Assembly (NCBI GenBank): GCA_934754445.1
Contig: CAKVHZ010000009.1
Location: forward strand, 1 to 45,290
Direction of reading: 5' to 3'
Source: an uncultured Clostridia bacterium
GTDB taxonomy: Bacteria > Bacillota > Clostridia > Christensenellales > UBA1242
DNA length: 45,290 nucleotides
The first letter of the stretch is position 1, and every line of letters begins with the position of its first letter. Under the pieces are notes generated by a model. That model had not been told where the DNA came from. It ran no database searches and saw only the letters and a list, made by a program, of their open reading frames with translations. A program made the position numbers and the translations under genes. This document shows positions 8,566 through 15,780 of this stretch, piece after piece.

Positions 8566-9862
8566 TGTTATAGGGGCTGGACTTGCTGGTTGTGAAGCAA
8601 GTTATCAACTTTTAAAGCGTGGAGTTAAAGTTAATTTATACGATTTAAAACCAAACAACTTTACTCCAGCACATAAAAACCCAAATTTTGCCGAACTTGT
8701 TTGTAGCAATAGTTTAAAAAGCATGGATAAAGAAAGTGCTAAAGGACTATTAAAACAAGAACTTTTACTACTTGATAGTTTACTTATAAAAGTCGCTTAT
8801 GAAACGAAAGTGCCAGCAGGTCAAAGTTTAGCGGTTGACAGAGATGAATTTAGCAAAGTTGCAACGAAAAAATTAAAAGAATTTAAAAATTTGAATTTTA
8901 TTTCTAAAGAAATAGAAAAAATAGATACAAGCGTTCCCACAATTATAGCAACAGGGCCACTAACGAGTGGAAAACTGCTTGATAGTTTAAAGAGTTTATT
9001 AAACGATAATAGTCTTTATTTTTTTGATGCTATGAGTCCTATAGTAAGCATTGATAGTTTAGATAGAGAACATTATTTTATTCAAGATAGATATCAAAAA
9101 GGCGATGATGATTATATAAATTGCCCACTTACTAAAGAAGAGTATGATATTTTTTATAATGAATTAATTAATGCTGAAAGTGTAATTTTAGAAGATTTTG
9201 AAAATAAAAAAGTATTTGAAAGTTGTATGCCAGTTGAAGTATTAGCAAAAAGGGGAGAAAAGGCCTTACTTTTTGGGCCACTAAAACCTGTTGGATTAAT
9301 CGACCCTAAAACAAATAAACGACCTTATGCTGTTGTGCAACTTAGAAAAGAAAATAAAACTGGCAATATGTATAATTTAGTAGGATTTCAAACTAATTTA
9401 AAATTTGGTGAACAAAAACGAGTATTTAGTTTAATTCCAGCACTAAAAAATGCGGAATTTATTAGATATGGCGAAATGCATAGAAATACATTTATTAATG
9501 CATCTAATAATTTACTAGAAACTTTTCAGTTAAAAAATTATCCTAACATTTTTATAGCAGGTCAACTTAGTGGGGTTGAAGGATATGTTGAAAGTATTTC
9601 TAGTGGATTATATGCTGGAATTAATATGTATAATTATCTTAACAATTTGCCACCTTTTATACTTCCGCCATTCACATGTGTTGGTGGACTTCCTTATTTT
9701 ATAACTCATGCTAATAGTAAACATTTTCAACCAATGAATACAAATTTTGGTGTTATAATGAGCAATATTGGTTTACAAAAATGTAAAAATAAGGTAGAAT
9801 TAGTAGAGAAGAGTTTAAATTACATTAATAATATTAAAGGAGAAATAAATGGAACAACTTAA
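8555..9862 (+). CDS. trmFO: TrmFO, folate-dependent tRNA uracil-54 C5-methyltransferase
   Basis: 435 residues, normal length. The FAD-binding motif IGAGLAGCEA starts at residue 6, and the CSNSLKS stretch typical of TrmFO/GidA relatives is present. It makes m5U54 in the T-loop of tRNA with methylene-THF and FAD. The start codon is GTG, inside the end of topA. It is supported by an AAGGAG eight bases upstream and because the FAD motif needs this N-terminus. It overlaps hslV by 14 bases. In Bacillus xerC lies between trmFO and the hslV homologue; here it is absent. Confidence 0.95.
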   Translation: MIVNVIGAGLAGCEASYQLLKRGVKVNLYDLKPNNFTPAHKNPNFAELVCSNSLKSMDKESAKGLLKQELLLLDSLLIKVAYETKVPAGQSLAVDRDEFSKVATKKLKEFKNLNFISKEIEKIDTSVPTIIATGPLTSGKLLDSLKSLLNDNSLYFFDAMSPIVSIDSLDREHYFIQDRYQKGDDDYINCPLTKEEYDIFYNELINAESVILEDFENKKVFESCMPVEVLAKRGEKALLFGPLKPVGLIDPKTNKRPYAVVQLRKENKTGNMYNLVGFQTNLKFGEQKRVFSLIPALKNAEFIRYGEMHRNTFINASNNLLETFQLKNYPNIFIAGQLSGVEGYVESISSGLYAGINMYNYLNNLPPFILPPFTCVGGLPYFITHANSKHFQPMNTNFGVIMSNIGLQKCKNKVELVEKSLNYINNIKGEINGTT

Positions 9863-10385
9863 AGGAACAACTATAGTTGCAGTTAAAAAAAATAATGAAA
9901 CAGTTATTGCTGGCGATGGTCAAGTAACCATGGGGCAAAGTGTTATAATGAAAAATGGAGCAGTTAAAGTTAGAAGAATTTATGACGATAAAGTAGTTAT
10001 AGGTTTTGCTGGCTCTGTTGCTGATGCATTTAGTTTATCAAGTAGATTTGAACAAATGTTAAACAAATTTTCTGGTAATTTAATGCGTAGTGCAGTTGAA
10101 CTTGCTGTTCAGTTTAGAAATGATGAAATTGCAAGAAAATTAGAAGCAATGATGATAGTTGCTGATAAAGATAAATTATTAGTAATATCTGGAACGGGAG
10201 AAGTAATTGAGCCTGATAACGATATTTGTGCAATAGGTAGTGGCGGAAATTACGCCTATGCCGCAGCAAAAGCATTAATGGAAAATACCGATTTATCAAG
10301 TGAAGAAATTGCAAGAAAAGCACTAGGAATTGCATCAGATATTTGCATATTTACAAATAAACACATTACCTTAGAGAAGGTTTAA
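9849..10385 (+). CDS. hslV: ATP-dependent protease subunit HslV (ClpQ)
   Basis: 178 residues. After a six-residue leader comes TTIVAVKK, so Thr7 is predicted to become the N-terminal catalytic Thr after processing. GDGQVTMGQ and GFAGSVADAF are the conserved HslV blocks, and GSGGNYAYAAAKAL lies near the end. HslV forms the double-hexamer proteolytic core that works with HslU. An AAAGGAG precedes the ATG, which lies inside the 3' end of trmFO. hslU follows after 10 bases, so the two subunits are co-produced. Confidence 0.97.
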   Translation: MEQLKGTTIVAVKKNNETVIAGDGQVTMGQSVIMKNGAVKVRRIYDDKVVIGFAGSVADAFSLSSRFEQMLNKFSGNLMRSAVELAVQFRNDEIARKLEAMMIVADKDKLLVISGTGEVIEPDNDICAIGSGGNYAYAAAKALMENTDLSSEEIARKALGIASDICIFTNKHITLEKV

Positions 10386-10395
10386 AGGGGGAATT

Positions 10396-11703
10396 ATGAA
10401 TTTATCACCAAAACAAATTGTTAGCGAATTAGATAAGTATATTATTGGTCAATTTGAAGCAAAAAAAGCCGTTGCTGTTGCTCTTAGAAACCGATATAGA
10501 AGAAGCAAACTAACACAAGAACAACAAGAAGAAATTACACCAAAAAATATTATTATGAAAGGGCCTACTGGGGTTGGTAAAACTGAAATTGCAAGAAGAC
10601 TTGCTAAACTAGTTAAAGCGCCTTTCGTAAAAGTAGAAGCAACTAAATTTACCGAAGTTGGTTATGTTGGTAGAGACTGTGAAAGCATGATTAGAGATTT
10701 AGTTGAAGTTTCGGTTAGAATGGTTAAAGAAGAAAAAATCCAAGAAGTTAAAGCAAAGGCAACTCCTATTGTTAATAAAAGACTTTTTGATATAATTTAT
10801 CCATTAAAAAAACAAGAAAACGCACTAGTTGATGAAGAAAAGGCAAGAATAAAAGAAGAACTTGAAAAAGGAGTATATGATAACGATTTAATTGAACTAG
10901 ATATTCAAGTTCAACCTAAAGCCATGGAAATTTCAATTGCAAGCGCTAACGAAATCAATTTAGGTGATATTTTCTCTAATATGATGCCAGGTGGCAACCG
11001 AAGACGAAGAAAAATGCCACTTAAAGAAGCAAGAGAACAACTTTATGCTGAAGAAAGTTCAAAACTTATAGACATGGAAAGCGTAAATAGTGAAGCCATT
11101 AAAAGAGCCGAAAACGAAGGTATAATTTTTATTGATGAAATAGACAAAATTGCCGTTAAAGGTGCTAGTAATGGTCAAGATGTTTCAAGAGAAGGTGTTC
11201 AAAGAGATATTTTACCTTTTGTAGAAGGTTGCTCAGTTACAACTAAATATGGAACAATTAAAACCGATTATATCCTATTTATTGCTGCAGGTGCGTTCCA
11301 TGTTGCTGCTATTGAAAATTTAATTCCAGAACTACAAGGTCGTTTCCCTATAAGAGTTGATTTAGACAATTTAACAAAAGAAGATTTTGTTAAAATTTTA
11401 ACCGAACCTAAAAATGCTATAACTAAACAATATGAAGAACTTTTAAAAGTGGATAACATAGAATTAGAATTTACTGAAGATGCCATTGAAGAAATAGCAT
11501 TGCTTAGTGAAAGAGAAAACGAAACTAGTGAAAATATTGGTGCTAGAAGATTACACACAATAATAGAAAAACTTATCGAAGACATTAGTTATAACGCTGA
11601 TGGTAGTTTTGAACCTTTTAAAATGATAATAGACAAAAATTATGTCGATAAAACCTTTAGTTCAACACTAAAGAAATTTGACTTGAATAAGTTTATTTTA
11701 TAA
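10396..11703 (+). CDS. hslU: HslU (ClpY), ATPase subunit of the HslUV protease
   Basis: 435 residues. Walker A is GPTGVGKT (56-63) and Walker B is IIFIDEIDK. The family-specific I-domain lies between them, with the Arg-rich GGNRRRRKMP loop. The C-terminus ends in KFIL, close to the conserved tail that docks into HslV. It unfolds substrates and threads them into HslV. A strong AAAGGGGG ribosome-binding site lies between hslV and the ATG. In Bacillus codY follows; here two small unknown genes follow. Confidence 0.97.
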   Translation: MNLSPKQIVSELDKYIIGQFEAKKAVAVALRNRYRRSKLTQEQQEEITPKNIIMKGPTGVGKTEIARRLAKLVKAPFVKVEATKFTEVGYVGRDCESMIRDLVEVSVRMVKEEKIQEVKAKATPIVNKRLFDIIYPLKKQENALVDEEKARIKEELEKGVYDNDLIELDIQVQPKAMEISIASANEINLGDIFSNMMPGGNRRRRKMPLKEAREQLYAEESSKLIDMESVNSEAIKRAENEGIIFIDEIDKIAVKGASNGQDVSREGVQRDILPFVEGCSVTTKYGTIKTDYILFIAAGAFHVAAIENLIPELQGRFPIRVDLDNLTKEDFVKILTEPKNAITKQYEELLKVDNIELEFTEDAIEEIALLSERENETSENIGARRLHTIIEKLIEDISYNADGSFEPFKMIIDKNYVDKTFSSTLKKFDLNKFIL

Positions 11704-11721
11704 ATAGGAGATGATATTTAT

Positions 11722-11940
11722 ATGGGGGCAAAAAGATATTCTGCTTGTTATTTAAAAAGTATCGGTATAGATCCACATGATTTTAAATCAATGTATGGCA
11801 TAAAAAGTGAGTGTGATATAGAGATAGACTCAAATTCGGGAGAAATTATACTAGTTGTAAACAAGACAAATCAACTAATTTCTACAGGAGAATATATTGA
11901 TGATTATGAAAATAATAAAAATTTAGATAAGGAGAAATAA
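11722..11940 (+). CDS. Small conserved-looking hypothetical protein (72 aa)
   Basis: A 72-residue acidic soluble protein of unknown function. It opens MGAKRYSACYLKSIGIDP and has two predicted strand pairs (CDIEIDSNSGEIILVVN). There is no membrane segment. AGGAG lies 11 bases before the ATG. It is 18 bases downstream of hslU and directly upstream of the next gene, so it belongs to the comM-hslU operon. Its place directly after an ATP-dependent protease suggests an accessory or substrate-related role, but nothing in the sequence proves this. Confidence 0.65.
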   Translation: MGAKRYSACYLKSIGIDPHDFKSMYGIKSECDIEIDSNSGEIILVVNKTNQLISTGEYIDDYENNKNLDKEK

Positions 11941-11941
11941 A

Positions 11942-12388
11942 ATGAAAAATATTGATAATGAAAAATATTCAAAAATGAAAGCCCCTAAAATTGAAGGTGG
12001 ATTTACTTTTGAATTTGAAAAAGATTTTGATAAAAATGAAGTAGAAAACATATTAAATTTAAAATGTATATCTTTTGCACTAAAAAAAGACACTAAAATA
12101 AATCCTTTAACAAAACAAAAAGCCCCTGGGTTTATTCGTTTTGTCTTAAAAGATAAAGAAAGTGTAGATTGTGGAGAGTATTTAACAAACATTGTAGATT
12201 ATTTATATAATTTTAAAGGCGAAATTTTAGCCTTATGTGAAAAATATGATGGCAGATTAGTTATTTATATGGATATATTTTTAACAAGTTTAAAACACCC
12301 ATATATTCAATTGAATAACGAAACCATTAAAAAAATGGGCAAGTTAAATGCTATGCTTGATACTTCAATTGATTTTTATGAATATTAA
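11942..12388 (+). CDS. DUF4279-like hypothetical protein
   Basis: 148 residues. The pattern resembles DUF4279: an early FDKNEVENILNL helix (compare the FDPDEIT..LG type), a central strand with FVLKD, a helix (LTNIVDYLYNFKGEI), then strand-turn blocks ending in TIKKMGKLNAMLDTSIDFYEY. The family has no known biochemical function. AAGGAG sits just upstream of the ATG, and the gene starts 1 base after the previous stop. It is the last gene of the comM operon and is followed by a strong terminator. The family call is moderate; the gene itself is secure. Confidence 0.6.
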   Translation: MKNIDNEKYSKMKAPKIEGGFTFEFEKDFDKNEVENILNLKCISFALKKDTKINPLTKQKAPGFIRFVLKDKESVDCGEYLTNIVDYLYNFKGEILALCEKYDGRLVIYMDIFLTSLKHPYIQLNNETIKKMGKLNAMLDTSIDFYEY

Positions 12389-12389
12389 T

Positions 12390-12419
12390 AAAAAGTGAAA
12401 TTTTTGTTTCACTTTTTTT
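12390..12419 (+). terminator. Intrinsic terminator of the comM-hslU operon
   Basis: A perfect 11-bp stem (12390-12400 with 12407-12417), a six-base loop and a T tract immediately follow the stop codon of the DUF4279-like gene. Confidence 0.9.
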
Positions 12420-12427
12420 CATATTAT

Positions 12428-12456
12428 TTGACTTATGTTTTTAAAAAAGTTATAAT
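12428..12456 (+). promoter_or_regulatory. Strong sigma-A promoter of tcdA, leaderless geometry
   Basis: TTGACT (12428-12433), a 17-bp spacer and a perfect TATAAT (12451-12456). The tcdA ATG begins at 12463, seven positions after the last base of the -10 box, exactly where transcription should start. No ribosome-binding site is possible. Confidence 0.85.
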
Positions 12457-12462
12457 TAATTT

Positions 12463-13149
12463 ATGGAGCAGTTTGAAAGAACTATAAATTTAATAGGTAA
12501 AGAAAATTTTGATAAAATTTATAATTCTAATATAATAATATTCGGTGTTGGCGGAGTTGGTGGTTATGTTTTAGAAATGCTAACTAGATGTGGCGTAAAT
12601 AACATAACAATTGTAGATTTTGACACTATTAATATCACTAATTTAAATAGACAAATTATTTCACTTCACTCAAATATTGGAGAATATAAAGTTGATGCTT
12701 TTTATAAACGAGTTAAAGATATTAATCCTAATGTTAATTTAACAGTAATAAAAGAAAAATTAACTAAAGAGAATATTGAAAGTTTTAACTTGTCTAAGTT
12801 TGATTATGTGCTAGATTGTATAGATAGTTATAAAGATAAATTAAGTTTAATTGAATATTGTTATAAAAACAACATTAAAATTATTTCTAGCATGAGTGCT
12901 GGTAATAGATATAAAGTAACAAAATATGTAATAACTGATATTTTTAAAACTAAAAATGATGCAATGGCAAGAAAGTTAAGGTTAGATTTAAAAAAATTAG
13001 GTGTAAAAAAACTAACAGTTTGTTATACCGATAGTTTAAGTGATAACTTAAATTTAAAAAACCGAGTTTTGTCCATTAGTTATAATGTTGCTTTATGTGG
13101 AACAACAATTAGTCAATATGTAATAAATAAAATAATTGAAACAAATTAA
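12463..13149 (+). CDS. tcdA: TcdA-like E1-type enzyme (tRNA ct6A dehydratase)
   Basis: 228 residues of the ThiF/MoeB/E1 superfamily. The start is RTINLIGKENFDKI, then the nucleotide-binding loop FGVGGVGGYV (27-36), DFDTINITNLNRQI with the Arg/Gln adenylation residues, and DCIDSYKDKL. Length and the opening RTxxLIG pattern fit TcdA (CsdL/YgdL), which cyclises t6A37 of tRNA to ct6A using ATP. A MoeB/ThiF role is less likely because no sulfur-carrier gene is adjacent. In E. coli TcdA works with a cysteine desulfurase system; here nifS lies about 400 bases downstream, a suggestive neighbour. Predicted leaderless start. Confidence 0.85.
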   Translation: MEQFERTINLIGKENFDKIYNSNIIIFGVGGVGGYVLEMLTRCGVNNITIVDFDTINITNLNRQIISLHSNIGEYKVDAFYKRVKDINPNVNLTVIKEKLTKENIESFNLSKFDYVLDCIDSYKDKLSLIEYCYKNNIKIISSMSAGNRYKVTKYVITDIFKTKNDAMARKLRLDLKKLGVKKLTVCYTDSLSDNLNLKNRVLSISYNVALCGTTISQYVINKIIETN

Positions 13150-13202
13150 ATATTGTAATTAAAATTTAAATATTTAGGCAAAATTAATTAAAGGAGATAT
13201 TT

Positions 13203-13514
13203 ATGAAAGAAGTAAAACATATTAATTTAGAAGAATTTAACGATTTAGTTATTGAAAAAAAGGAAAAAGTGTTAGTTGATTTTTATGCTTCATGGTGTGG
13301 GCCTTGCAAAATGTTAGCACCAATATTAGATGAAATTTCAAAAGAAAGTGATTTTCAAATTTGTAGCATAGATGTAGATGATAACTTTGATTTAGCAAAA
13401 AGTTATGGGGTTATGAGTGTTCCTACTTTAATTTTATTTGTTGATGGAAAAGAAGCAAAAAGGGCAATAGGTTTAAAAAATAAAGATTTTATTTTAGATA
13501 TGATAAAAGATTAA
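13203..13514 (+). CDS. trxA: Thioredoxin
   Basis: 103 residues, standard thioredoxin length. The active site WCGPCK is at 31-36 and the cis-proline is Pro74 in SVPTLILF. It is a cytoplasmic disulfide reductase. A strong AAAGGAG lies before the ATG. The gene begins 53 bases after tcdA with no terminator between, so read-through from the tcdA promoter is likely. The following gene nifS has its own consensus promoter. Confidence 0.95.
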   Translation: MKEVKHINLEEFNDLVIEKKEKVLVDFYASWCGPCKMLAPILDEISKESDFQICSIDVDDNFDLAKSYGVMSVPTLILFVDGKEAKRAIGLKNKDFILDMIKD

Positions 13515-13523
13515 TTTTTGGTA

Positions 13524-13552
13524 TTGACAAAATTTGGCTTTGGTAATATAAT
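13524..13552 (+). promoter_or_regulatory. Consensus sigma-A promoter of nifS-iscU
   Basis: A perfect TTGACA (13524-13529), a 17-bp spacer and a perfect TATAAT (13547-13552). Transcription should begin near 13559, giving a ~10-base leader that carries TTAGGAG before the ATG at 13569. It lies inside the N-terminal extension of the longest possible nifS frame and so argues against that extension. Confidence 0.9.
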
Positions 13553-13568
13553 TACTTTAGGAGATTTT

Positions 13569-14747
13569 ATGGAAAGAAAAGTATATTTAGATAGTGCATC
13601 AACAACTTATGTTAATGGCGAAGTTTTAAAAGAAATGATGCCAATGTTTAATACAAATTTTGGAAATAGTAGCAGTCTACATTCTGTTGGTAGAGAAGCC
13701 TTAAGTAAAGTAGATGAAGCAAGAATTAAAATTGCAAAAGCAATAAATGCTACTCCTAGTGAAATTTATTTTACTTCTGGTGGAACAGAAGCAAATAACT
13801 GGGCAATTAAAGGTTTAGCATATGCAAATAGAGATAAAGGTAATCATATAATTACATCTAAAATAGAACACCACAGTGTTTTAGATGCTTGTAAAGACCT
13901 AGAAAATGAAGGCTTTAAAGTAACTTATCTTGACTGCGATGAAACTGGCATGGTAAAATTAAGTGAATTAATGCATTATATGGATGATGACACTATATTA
14001 GTTTCTATTATGACAGCAAATAATGAAGTTGGAACAATTCAAGCATTAAAAGCAATTGCTCAAACTTGTAAAGAAAAAGAAAATATTATTTTCCACACCG
14101 ATTGTGTTCAAGCATTTTCTCATATAAACATTGATGTAGAAGAAATAGGAATTGATGCTTTAACAATTTCAAGTCATAAAATTTATGGCCCTAAAGGTGC
14201 AGGATGCTTATATGTTAAAAAAGGTATTAAAATCAACAATTTAATTGTTGGTGGAAATCAAGAAAGAGGCAAACGTGGTGGCACATTAAATGTTCCAGCA
14301 ATTGTTGGTTTTGGCAAAGCCGTAGAACTAGCAACAAGAGATATGCACACTGTAAATTTAAAACTAAGAAATTTAAGAGATTATCTTCAAAATAAAATTA
14401 CAGAAAAAATACCAGGAGCAAGATTTAATGGTCATACATTTCAAAGATTACCACAAATTTTAAGCATGAGTTTTGACTGTGTTGACGGAGAAAGTTTACT
14501 TACTATGCTAGATATGGAAGGAATTTGCGTTTCAACAGGTAGTGCTTGCACAAGTGGTTCAATAGAACCAAGTTATGTTTTAAAGGCTATGGGTGTAAAA
14601 CCAGAATCTATTAGTGGAACAATTAGATTTTCTTTATCTAAGGCAACTACTAAAGAAGATTTAGATTATACAGTAGATAAACTTGCTAAAATTGTAGAAA
14701 GATTAAGAGAAATTTCACCTTTACAACTTAAAGGAGGAAACAAATAA
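13569..14747 (+). CDS. nifS: Cysteine desulfurase (NifS/IscS family)
   Basis: 392 residues. The PLP lysine is Lys204 in SSHKIYGPKG, and the catalytic Cys327 lies in TGSACTSG, the long flexible-loop type of group I enzymes. FTSGGTEANN and HTDCVQAFSH are also conserved. It takes sulfur from cysteine and passes a persulfide to Fe-S or tRNA-thiolation partners. The ATG at 13569 is chosen because AGGAG precedes it and a consensus promoter lies just upstream; the TTG at 13518 in the same frame would sit upstream of this promoter. The stop codon overlaps the next ATG by one base (TAATG), so the two are coupled. Confidence 0.95.
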   Translation: MERKVYLDSASTTYVNGEVLKEMMPMFNTNFGNSSSLHSVGREALSKVDEARIKIAKAINATPSEIYFTSGGTEANNWAIKGLAYANRDKGNHIITSKIEHHSVLDACKDLENEGFKVTYLDCDETGMVKLSELMHYMDDDTILVSIMTANNEVGTIQALKAIAQTCKEKENIIFHTDCVQAFSHINIDVEEIGIDALTISSHKIYGPKGAGCLYVKKGIKINNLIVGGNQERGKRGGTLNVPAIVGFGKAVELATRDMHTVNLKLRNLRDYLQNKITEKIPGARFNGHTFQRLPQILSMSFDCVDGESLLTMLDMEGICVSTGSACTSGSIEPSYVLKAMGVKPESISGTIRFSLSKATTKEDLDYTVDKLAKIVERLREISPLQLKGGNK

Positions 14748-15181
14748 TGTATTCAAAAAATATTTTAAATCGTTTTCAAAATTTACAAAATGTTGGCTTA
14801 ATTAAAAATGCAAGTATTTCTAGTGAAGTAAAAGATGAAAAAACAAATGCACTATTAAGAGTATATTTAAACATTGAAGATGATGTTATAACTGAAGCAA
14901 AATTTAAATGTTTTGGAAATATCTTAACAACTGTTGCTAGTGATGTTTTATGCGATATTTTGATTGATGAAGATATTAATGGAATTGAAGAACTAGAAGT
15001 TCCTGATATTTTAAGCGTAATAGGAGAAATTGACGCAGATAAAGTTTACATAATTGAATTTGTTTTAAGTATAACTAAAGAATTAGCAAAAGATTATGCT
15101 AAAAAATTAGAAAAAGAACAAAAAGAAAGGGAAAAATTAGAGAAAGAATTATTGGAAAATAAAAATAAAAACAGAGAATAA
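14747..15181 (+). CDS. IscU/NifU-like protein lacking the canonical cysteine ligands
   Basis: 144 residues. The fold pattern of IscU is clear: YSKNILNRFQNLQNVGLI at the start, DVITEAKFKCFGN in the middle, then ILCDIL-type helix, and an AKDYAKKLE end. The three Cys that hold the Fe-S cluster in IscU are missing: the ACGD region reads KTNALLRVY, the TFGC region reads KCFGN, and the HC region reads YIIEFVLS. Only Cys55 and Cys69 remain, both off-register. The last ~30 residues form a charged helix not found in IscU. It is coupled to nifS by a TAATG overlap and has an AAAGGAGG site. It may bind NifS without assembling clusters; this is inference. Confidence 0.8.
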   Translation: MYSKNILNRFQNLQNVGLIKNASISSEVKDEKTNALLRVYLNIEDDVITEAKFKCFGNILTTVASDVLCDILIDEDINGIEELEVPDILSVIGEIDADKVYIIEFVLSITKELAKDYAKKLEKEQKEREKLEKELLENKNKNRE

Positions 15182-15206
15182 TCGAGAGTAAAATCTCGAT
15201 TTTTTA
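15180..15206 (+). terminator. Intrinsic terminator of nifS-iscU
   Basis: An 8-bp stem (15180-15187 with 15194-15201), a six-base loop and a run of T. The left arm begins within the stop codon of the IscU-like gene. Confidence 0.85.
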
Positions 15207-15336
15207 ATAAAGATTTGCGTATATTTATACAAAATCATAAGTAAATATGCATAAATGATACCAATTAAATTAATACAATATATTTATCTAGTATAAATAT
15301 AAAATATTATAAAAAAGTGAGTAGAGAATAATACTA

Positions 15337-15365
15337 TTGACAAAATTTGCATGAAATGTTATAAT
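15337..15365 (+). promoter_or_regulatory. Consensus promoter of the MoxR-VWA cassette
   Basis: A perfect TTGACA (15337-15342), a 17-bp spacer and an extended -10 TGTTATAAT (hexamer 15360-15365). It predicts a leader of about 22 bases with an AAAGGG ribosome-binding site before the ATG at 15395. The rest of the 213-base gap upstream (15182-15336) holds a terminator and AT-rich DNA with nothing else recognisable. Confidence 0.88.
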
Positions 15366-15394
15366 AAAATTAAATATAATTAAAGGGTATTGTT

Positions 15395-15772
15395 ATGAAT
15401 TTTAAAGCAAAGATTTTAGATTATGCTAAGATTTCACCAGTTATATTATTGAATGGAAATTTAACTGATTTTGAAAACGCAATTGTATTAGAGTCAACTA
15501 TTTCATCTAAAAATTTAGGCATTGTTAATACAGAAAAGGGCTTAAAAGCACCCAAATGGTTTGTAGAAGCAAAAAATCAAAAAGAACCACTAATTATTAT
15601 TAATAATTTAGATGATATTGATAAATATAATCAAGAAAAGTTTTATGAACTTTTAAAGTATAAGGCTATATCTAATGTAGAATTGCCAAAAAATACAAGA
15701 ATAATAATTTTAGTTAATAATTTAGAAAAAATCTCACCAAATATTATAAATTTGTGTGGAGTTATTAAATAG
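15395..15772 (+). CDS. Degenerate AAA-like protein, first gene of the MoxR-VWA cassette
   Basis: 125 residues. The region 66-109 has the strand-helix-strand layout of an AAA+ core around Walker B and sensor 1: LIIINNLDDID (66-76) where hhhhDE would be, a helix, then TRIIILVNN (102-109). This mirrors HILFIDELTN and VVVAAGNEN in the MoxR protein encoded next. There is no Walker A and no acidic pair, so it cannot hydrolyse ATP. It could be a catalytically dead partner of the MoxR ring. It starts 22 bases after the predicted transcription start and ends 8 bases before the MoxR gene. This assignment is structural inference from pattern only. Confidence 0.6.
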   Translation: MNFKAKILDYAKISPVILLNGNLTDFENAIVLESTISSKNLGIVNTEKGLKAPKWFVEAKNQKEPLIIINNLDDIDKYNQEKFYELLKYKAISNVELPKNTRIIILVNNLEKISPNIINLCGVIK

Positions 15773-15780
15773 GAGTATTA

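Noticed and set aside
13143..13202. A/T hairpin between tcdA and trxA as a terminator
   Set aside because: The stem is only seven A-T pairs with a long loop and no T tract, so it is unlikely to stop transcription.
13518..13568. N-terminal extension of nifS from a TTG start
   Set aside because: A perfect promoter (13524-13552) lies inside it, and AGGAG precedes the ATG at 13569.
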